63,257 nt of DNA, from the NCBI RefSeq assembly GCF_011947225.1, contig NZ_JAATVW010000024.1:1-63257 (forward strand), read 5' to 3'. The translations under genes and the position numbers were made by a program. Origin of the DNA: Planosporangium flavigriseum. Its GTDB lineage: Bacteria; Actinomycetota; Actinomycetes; Mycobacteriales; Micromonosporaceae. This document shows, one piece after another, positions 58,569-63,257 of this stretch; positions within the stretch are counted from its first letter, which is position 1, and every line of letters starts with the position of its first letter. The notes under the pieces were generated by a model. It saw nothing but the letters and a program-made list of their open reading frames with translations, was not told where the DNA came from and did no database searches.

Positions 58569-58632
58569 CGCCCTGCCGCCGTGCCTGACGTCTCCGCGAG
58601 CACGCGGCATCCGACCGGGTGAGGATGAGGGA

Positions 58633-58710
58633 ATGGAGACGTGGGACGCGATCAGGTCCAGGCGGGACGTCCGGCAGTTCGCCGACCGACCGGTGCCGGC
58701 CGGTGGTAGG
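58633..58710 (+). pseudogene. Truncated nitroreductase (N-terminal remnant)
   Basis: The codons METWDAIRSRRDVRQFADRPV are the characteristic beginning of nitroreductase-family flavoproteins, preceded by a good GAGGATGAGGGA ribosome site. After about 24 residues similarity ends (PAGGRRLPSTNPGNEP), and the E2 gene occupies the following sequence on the other strand. The rest of the roughly 200-residue protein is missing, so this is a recent deletion remnant with its start site intact. Confidence 0.75.
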
Positions 58711-58754
58711 CGCCTCCCCTCGACGAACCCGGGGAACGAGCCGACGTCCATCCC

Positions 58755-59996
58755 TCACACGTTCGCGATGAGCAGGGCCGGCTGCTCGACGCAGTCCGCG
58801 ATGTGCCGCAGGAACCCGCCGGCTGTGCGACCGTCACAGACCCGGTGGTCGAACGTGAGACTCAGCTGAACGACCTTCCGTACCGCCAACTGCCCGTCGA
58901 CCACCCACGGCTTGTCGACGATGCGACCGATGCCCAGCAGCGCCGCCTCCGGGTAGTTGATGATCGGGGTGGAGCCGTCGACGCCGAACACCCCGTAGTT
59001 GTTGACTGTGAAGGTGCCGCCGGTCAGGCGGGCGGGCGGGAGCGTACCGGCCCGCGCCTGGGCGGTGGTCTCGGCGAGCGCGGCAGCGAGATCGTACGTG
59101 GTGAGCCGCTGCGCGTCGGGGATGACCGGTACGACCAGGCCGCGCTCGGTCTGGGCCGCGATGCCGAGGTTGATGCGGCCGGACCGGACGATCGCACCGC
59201 GCTCGGTGTCCACCCGCGAGTTGAGCTCCGGGTAGCGCTGGAGCCCGTTGACGCAGATCCGGGCGAGCAGCGCCAGCAGGCTCACCGGCCGGTCCGGCCG
59301 GGCCCCGTTGATCGCCGCCCTGGTGTCGAGCAGTCCGGTCGCGTCGACATCCACCCAGATCGTCACCTCGGGGATCTCCCGGCGGCTGCGGGACAGCTTC
59401 TCCGCGACCGCCCGGCGTACGCCGGTCAGCGGGGTGACGACCTCGTCGGCCGCCGGTGCCGTACCGGCGGAGGCCAGCGCGGACTCGATGTCGGCGCGCC
59501 GGACGATCCCGCCGGGTCCGCTGCCGTGCAGGGTAGCGACGTCGATGCCGTGCTCGCGGGCCATCCGCCGGACCAGCGGGGAGATGACGCGGGGCGCGCT
59601 GCCCGGCGCGGTCCGCACGTCCGCCTTCGGAGCTACCCGCCGTCGCCGCCGGCCCGAGCCGCCGTGCCCGGTGCCGTACCCGACGAGCACGTTCCCGGAA
59701 CCGCCGGCGCTGCCCGCCCGCTCCTCCTCGCGGTAGGCGGCATGCTCGGTCGGCTCGCCCGCCAACGGCTCGATGGTGACCAGTGGCTGGCCGACCGGCC
59801 GCCGCTGCCCCGGCGCGCCGTGCAACGCCGCAACCCGGCCGGCGTACGGGCACGGCACGTCCACGATCGCCTTGGCGGTCTCGACCTCGACCACGACCTG
59901 GTCGACCTCGACGGTGTCGCCGACCGCCACCCGCCACTCGACGATCTCCGCCTCGGTGAGCCCCTCCCCCAGGTCCGGCAACGTAAAGATGTTCAC
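58755..59996 (-). CDS. bkdC: Branched-chain alpha-keto acid dehydrogenase E2 (dihydrolipoamide acyltransferase)
   Basis: 413 residues. N-terminal lipoyl domain with the lipoylated Lys in VEVETAKAIVDVP, an Ala/Arg/Gly linker, a peripheral-subunit-binding domain (RVISPLVRRMAREHGIDVATLHGSGPGG), and the catalytic core ending DHRVCDGRTAGGFL with His and Asp of the acyltransferase. GTG 59996 overlaps the E1 beta stop (GTGA). Third gene of the operon; a dihydrolipoamide dehydrogenase gene is not in the window, so E3 is shared. Confidence 0.93.
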   Translation of the reverse strand: MNIFTLPDLGEGLTEAEIVEWRVAVGDTVEVDQVVVEVETAKAIVDVPCPYAGRVAALHGAPGQRRPVGQPLVTIEPLAGEPTEHAAYREEERAGSAGGSGNVLVGYGTGHGGSGRRRRRVAPKADVRTAPGSAPRVISPLVRRMAREHGIDVATLHGSGPGGIVRRADIESALASAGTAPAADEVVTPLTGVRRAVAEKLSRSRREIPEVTIWVDVDATGLLDTRAAINGARPDRPVSLLALLARICVNGLQRYPELNSRVDTERGAIVRSGRINLGIAAQTERGLVVPVIPDAQRLTTYDLAAALAETTAQARAGTLPPARLTGGTFTVNNYGVFGVDGSTPIINYPEAALLGIGRIVDKPWVVDGQLAVRKVVQLSLTFDHRVCDGRTAGGFLRHIADCVEQPALLIANV

Positions 59997-60997
59997 GCCG
60001 CCACCCACTTCGGGTCGGGCTGGTCGTCCCACTGCAGGCGGGCCACCGCGTCGAGGATCCGGTCGACGCCCGGCAGGTGGACATGCTCCAGCTTCGGCGG
60101 CGGGTACGGGATGTCGAGACCGGCCACCCGCAGTACCGGGGCGTGCAGCGAGTGGAAGCAGCGCTCCTGGACCCGCGCGGCGATCTCGGCGCCGACTCCG
60201 GCGAAGCCGGAGGCCTCTTGGACGACCACGCAGCGACCGGTACGGCGCACCGACGCGGTGACAGTCTCGTCGTCGAACGGCACGAGGGTGCGCAGGTCGA
60301 CCACCTCGAGGTCCCAGCCCTCGTCCCGGCCCGCCTCGGCCGCTTCGAGCGCCACCGGCACCGACGCGCCGTACGTGACGAGTGTGGCGTCCCGGCCGGG
60401 CCGGCGCACCACCGCGCGGCCGAAGCCGGGCGCCGTCACCGGCAGCGCCGCCTCGGCGCTGGCGAAGTACAGCTTCTTGGGCTCCAGGAAGACGACCGGG
60501 TCCGGGTCGGCGATCGCCGCCCGCAGCAGCGCGTACGCGTCCTCGACCGTCGCCGGCGTGACCACCTTCAGGCCGGGGGTGTGTACGTAGTACGCCTCGC
60601 TCGAGTCACAGTGGTGCTCGACGCCGCCGATCCCCCCGGCGTACGGAACCCGGATCACGATCGGCGCGGAGAGCCCGCCGCGGGTGCGGTTGCGCAGCTT
60701 CGCGACGTGCGAGGTGATCTGTTCGAAGGCCGGGTAGGCGAACGCGTCGAACTGCATCTCGACCACCGGACGCAGCCCCGACATCGCCATCCCGACCGCG
60801 AAGCCGACGATGCCGGCCTCGGCCAGGGGCGTGTCGAAGCAGCGCTGCTCGCCGAACTCTGTCTGCAGGCCGTCGGTTATCCGGAACACGCCGCCGAGCC
60901 GGCCGACGTCCTCGCCGAACACGACCACCCGCTCGTCGGTGGCGAGGGCGTCGCGCAGCGCCGCGTTGAGCGCCTTCGCCATCGTCACGGTGGCCAT
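59993..60997 (-). CDS. bkdB: Branched-chain alpha-keto acid dehydrogenase E1 beta
   Basis: 334 residues. Transketolase-like pyrimidine-binding domain: VVVFGEDVGRLGGVFRIT, FDTPLAEAGIVGFAVGMA with the Glu that contacts thiamine, and FEQITSHVAKLRN. The C-terminal transketolase domain includes VVDLRTLVPFDDETV. It pairs with E1 alpha to decarboxylate branched-chain 2-oxo acids. ATG 60997 starts on the last base of the E1 alpha stop (TGATG); GTG 61000 is an alternative. Confidence 0.94.
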   Translation of the reverse strand: MATVTMAKALNAALRDALATDERVVVFGEDVGRLGGVFRITDGLQTEFGEQRCFDTPLAEAGIVGFAVGMAMSGLRPVVEMQFDAFAYPAFEQITSHVAKLRNRTRGGLSAPIVIRVPYAGGIGGVEHHCDSSEAYYVHTPGLKVVTPATVEDAYALLRAAIADPDPVVFLEPKKLYFASAEAALPVTAPGFGRAVVRRPGRDATLVTYGASVPVALEAAEAGRDEGWDLEVVDLRTLVPFDDETVTASVRRTGRCVVVQEASGFAGVGAEIAARVQERCFHSLHAPVLRVAGLDIPYPPPKLEHVHLPGVDRILDAVARLQWDDQPDPKWVAA

Positions 60998-62148
60998 CAC
61001 GCCTCGCCCCCTTCGGCGGCCAGTTCGGCGCGTACCTGCTCGCGCTGCTCCAGCAGCTGCGGCGTCGGCGTCGCGTACACGTGGTCAAAGAGCGACAGCG
61101 GGTCGACCACCGGCTCTGCGCTCATCCGGGCACGCAGGTCGTCGGCGTACGCCTCGGCCTCCGTGCGTACCGCCTCGACGGCGTCGTCGTCGAGGCGACC
61201 GGCGCCGCGCAGGTACGCCTCGAGCCGCGCGATCGGGTCACGCCCGAGCCACGCCTCGACCTCGTCCATGGACCGGTAGCGACTGGCGTCGTCGGCGTTG
61301 GTGTGCGGTTCCACCCGGTACGTGTGCGCCTCGACCAGGAACGGACCGTTGCCGGCACGGGCCTGCTCGACCGCTCTCGTCAGGACCGCGAGCACGGCGA
61401 CCGGGTCGTTGCCGTCGACCTGTTCGCTGGCGACGCCGTACCCGATGCCCTTGTACGCGAGCGACGGCGCGGCGGTCTGGCGCGACAGCGGCACGCTGAT
61501 CGCGTACCGGTTGTTCTGGATGAAGAACACCACCGGGGCACGGAAGACGGCGGCGAAGTTCACGCCCTCGTGGAAGTCCCCCTCGCTGGTGGCGCCGTCG
61601 CCGATGAAGACCAGCGCGACCGTGTCGCGCCCCTGGTACGCCTCGCCGTACGCCAGCCCGGCGGCGTGGACGGTCTGGGTCGCCAGCGGCGTGCACTGCG
61701 GGGCGGTCCGGCGCGCCGCCGGGTCGTACCCGCAGTGCCAATCCCCGCGCAGCAGCGTGAGCGCCTCGACGGGGTCGATCCCGCGGGCCACGAGCGCCAT
61801 CGACTCCCGGTAGGTTGGGAACACCCAGTCGGTCGGCCGCACCGCCATGACGCCGGCGATCTGGCACGCCTCCTGTCCCCGCGCGGACGGGTACACGGCC
61901 AGCCGCCCCTGTTTGGTCAGGGCGGTCGACTGAAGGTCGAAGCGCCGGCCGACGACCATCCGCCGGTACAGCTCCCGCAGGGTCTCGGCGGGCGGCTCCG
62001 GATAGTCGCTCGGCAGCCGGTTTCCCGCCTCGTCGAGCAGCCGGACGGGTTCGGGGCTGGGCAGCATCGGGGCGGCCGGCCCGGACCGGGGAAACGCCGG
62101 CGCGGTCGGTGGGGATTGCCTGCGTACCGCCTGGGGTGTGGTCGTCAC
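60997..62148 (-). CDS. bkdA: Branched-chain alpha-keto acid dehydrogenase E1 alpha
   Basis: 383 residues. The thiamine diphosphate motif GDGATSEGDFHEGVNFA ... NNRYAISVP is complete; YPSARGQEACQIAG, FPTYRESMALVARG and YRVEPHTNADDASRYR are typical of the branched-chain/pyruvate E1 alpha of actinobacteria. GTG 62148 was chosen because AGGAGG lies eight bases upstream. First gene of the operon, divergent from an Lrp-type regulator, the arrangement known for bkd operons. Pyruvate as substrate is an alternative. Confidence 0.93.
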   Translation of the reverse strand: MTTTPQAVRRQSPPTAPAFPRSGPAAPMLPSPEPVRLLDEAGNRLPSDYPEPPAETLRELYRRMVVGRRFDLQSTALTKQGRLAVYPSARGQEACQIAGVMAVRPTDWVFPTYRESMALVARGIDPVEALTLLRGDWHCGYDPAARRTAPQCTPLATQTVHAAGLAYGEAYQGRDTVALVFIGDGATSEGDFHEGVNFAAVFRAPVVFFIQNNRYAISVPLSRQTAAPSLAYKGIGYGVASEQVDGNDPVAVLAVLTRAVEQARAGNGPFLVEAHTYRVEPHTNADDASRYRSMDEVEAWLGRDPIARLEAYLRGAGRLDDDAVEAVRTEAEAYADDLRARMSAEPVVDPLSLFDHVYATPTPQLLEQREQVRAELAAEGGEA

Positions 62149-62253
62149 GGCAGGACCTCCTGGGACGTGCGGTGAGATTATGCTCACGTCTTCGGATGAT
62201 TGCCTCAACTACCGCCCTAAACCCGGGACGTTTGACGTGCAGGAGCGCTCGCC

Positions 62254-62778
62254 ATGAACCAAGAGCCCCGCTCAATGCCCGACTTCCCCGCCGGTGCGGG
62301 ACGAACGGCCCGGCTGCTCGACGCCGTCGACCGGCAGATCCTCGACGCGCTCGTCCGCGACGGACGCGCGTCGATCCGCACCCTGGCTGAGCGCATCCAC
62401 ATCTCACGCACCAACGCGTACGCGCGGGTGGAGCGCCTGCTCCGGGAGGGCGTGATCACCGGCTTCCGGGCCGAGGTCGCGCCCGAGCGGGCGGGACTGG
62501 GGACCTCCGCGTACGTCAGCATCACGATCGAACAGAACACGTGGCGGGAGGTGTCGGCGCGGCTGGCTCGGGTCCGGTACGTGCAGCACGCCGCGCTGTT
62601 GGGCGGGGACCACGACGTGCTCGCCCTGGTCCGCGCGCCCGACAACGCGGCGCTGCGCGATCTGGTACTCAACCGGGTCCAGGCCATTCCGGGGGTGCTG
62701 TCGACCCGGACCTGGCTGGTCTTCGAGGAGTTCGACGGCGTCGACACGCCGTGGGCGGCATCAGATCAGCGGACCTGA
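62254..62778 (+). CDS. Lrp/AsnC-family regulator of the bkd operon
   Basis: 174 residues. HTH in LDAVDRQILDALVRDGRASIRTLAERIHISRTNAYARVERLLREG, then a RAM ligand-binding domain (SAYVSITIEQNTWREVSARL). Divergent from the keto acid dehydrogenase operon by 105 bp, so it resembles bkdR, which senses branched-chain amino acids. AGGAG nine bases before ATG 62254. Confidence 0.92.
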   Translation: MNQEPRSMPDFPAGAGRTARLLDAVDRQILDALVRDGRASIRTLAERIHISRTNAYARVERLLREGVITGFRAEVAPERAGLGTSAYVSITIEQNTWREVSARLARVRYVQHAALLGGDHDVLALVRAPDNAALRDLVLNRVQAIPGVLSTRTWLVFEEFDGVDTPWAASDQRT

Positions 62779-63230
62779 AGATCGATACAGGCAGGGGGTG
62801 ATCCTTCTATGCGTCGGATCCTCCTTGTGCATCACCTGTGAGCTGCGAATAGGCGCGCCGGGCCCGACCTCTTCACCATGAAGTAAAGGGCGCTAACAGT
62901 AAATAGAGACAACGACTCAGTTCGATGTCTGCGACATTTGAGGGGTTGCCCGCCGGAACCTGAGGTGAGCTTGATCACCAACAAACGTCTGCATCCGGCA
63001 TGTTGGACGCCGATCTGATCATGGCATGGGTCACGTCAAGGACACGTGACGGGAGTCACCGGAAGTGAGCACCTTCTCGTCCGCAGCCACGGCGCCGGGA
63101 CACCGGACGGTCCGGCCAGCCATGCACAGGTACAGGCAGAGGTCCAGGCACAGGCAGAGGTCCAGGCACAGGCAGAGGTCCAGGCACAGGCAGAGGTCCA
63201 GGCACAGGCACAGGCACAGATAGGAGCACG
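62779..63230 (+). other. Leader region upstream of the last, partial gene
   Basis: 450 bp without a clear gene. It contains two small inverted repeats: GGTGA ... TCACC at 62964-62979 and GTCACGT ... ACGTGAC at 63030-63050 (seven-base arms, seven-base loop). The final part is an 18-bp tandem repeat. Part (about 62880-62945) is less GC-rich and may hold a promoter. No known riboswitch was recognised. Confidence 0.5.
63127..63218 (+). repeat. 18-bp tandem repeat directly upstream of a ribosome-binding site
   Basis: Four full 18-bp units (CAGGCACAGGCAGAGGTC, the first with one change) from 63127 to 63198, then a decayed six-base CAGGCA run to 63218. The ribosome site AGGAG (63222-63226) and ATG 63231 follow immediately. 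Confidence 0.9.
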
Positions 63231-63257
63231 ATGAGCAGCACCACAAGCGGCCGGCGT
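63231..63257 (+). CDS. Start of an unknown gene (cut by the window end)
   Basis: ATG with AGGAG five bases upstream opens a frame MSSTTSGRR that runs to the end of the window. Nine codons do not identify the product. Confidence 0.5.

Noticed and set aside
1-63257. tRNA or rRNA genes
   Set aside because: I looked for T-loop words and cloverleaf context and found nothing convincing; a tRNA scan would be decisive.

Overview
The window is high-GC chromosomal DNA from an actinomycete. Supporting signs are frequent GTG starts with GGAGG-type ribosome sites, very long antisense open frames, coenzyme F420 genes, a DUF222/HNH-type endonuclease fragment, a LytR-CpsA-Psr protein, a CtpI-like P-type ATPase and twin-arginine or lipobox exported proteins. 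I see no phage, insertion sequence, CRISPR array, rRNA or tRNA. It reads as ordinary, densely packed chromosome with several accessory patches. Species cannot be fixed from the sequence alone.

Layout. 1-2.3 kb: the end of an HNH endonuclease, a LOG-like nucleotide-binding protein and transaldolase. 2.4-7.9 kb: a glutaryl-CoA dehydrogenase-like enzyme divergent from a class III CoA-transferase and two aldehyde dehydrogenases, which together look like a glutarate branch. 8.1-17.4 kb: cofactor supply, with fbiD on the plus strand and a long minus-strand series NAMPT, HAD phosphatase, PRPP synthetase, F420-dependent glucose-6-phosphate dehydrogenase, FO synthase and 6-phosphogluconolactonase. 18-25.4 kb: a SnoaL-like protein, a GATase-like/LacI/ribokinase operon, a cupin plus PNPOx-fold pair, a nucleoside hydrolase, an SMR transporter and a thioesterase. 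25.4-31.5 kb: secreted GH16 and GH3 glucanases under a CebR-like operator, a methyltransferase, a small membrane protein and a membrane-tethered CBM2. 31.9-37.3 kb: a giant P-type ATPase translationally coupled to a histone H1-like membrane protein. 37.4-46.7 kb: a nucleotidyltransferase, DUF2269, a cyclase, an orphan atpB, a Tat-exported 5'-nucleotidase, pgi, a lysozyme-like secreted protein, a PNPOx-fold protein and a barstar. 46.9-58.6 kb: exported hydrolases, a monooxygenase/SDR/hydrolase operon with a divergent TetR regulator and two matching operators, a STAS protein, a deacetylase coupled to a beta-propeller, and an LCP protein. 58.6-63.3 kb: a truncated nitroreductase, a branched-chain keto acid dehydrogenase operon (E1 alpha, E1 beta, E2), a divergent Lrp regulator, and the first codons of a further gene.

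How the genes may work together. Fgd oxidises glucose 6-phosphate with F420, Pgl hydrolyses the lactone, FbiC and FbiD make F420, and transaldolase and Pgi handle connected sugar phosphates. NAMPT and Prs supply NMN from nicotinamide and PRPP. Nucleoside hydrolase and ribokinase could return ribose to ribose 5-phosphate, the substrate of Prs.

The most unusual property is not one gene. About seventeen short tandem repeats (units of 12-21 bp) sit at gene ends: directly before ribosome sites or start codons, directly on or after stop codons, or in the first or last codons. Units inside coding sequence are always multiples of three. In several places the repeat has multiplied a ribosome-binding site, a start codon, a stop codon or one arm of a terminator.
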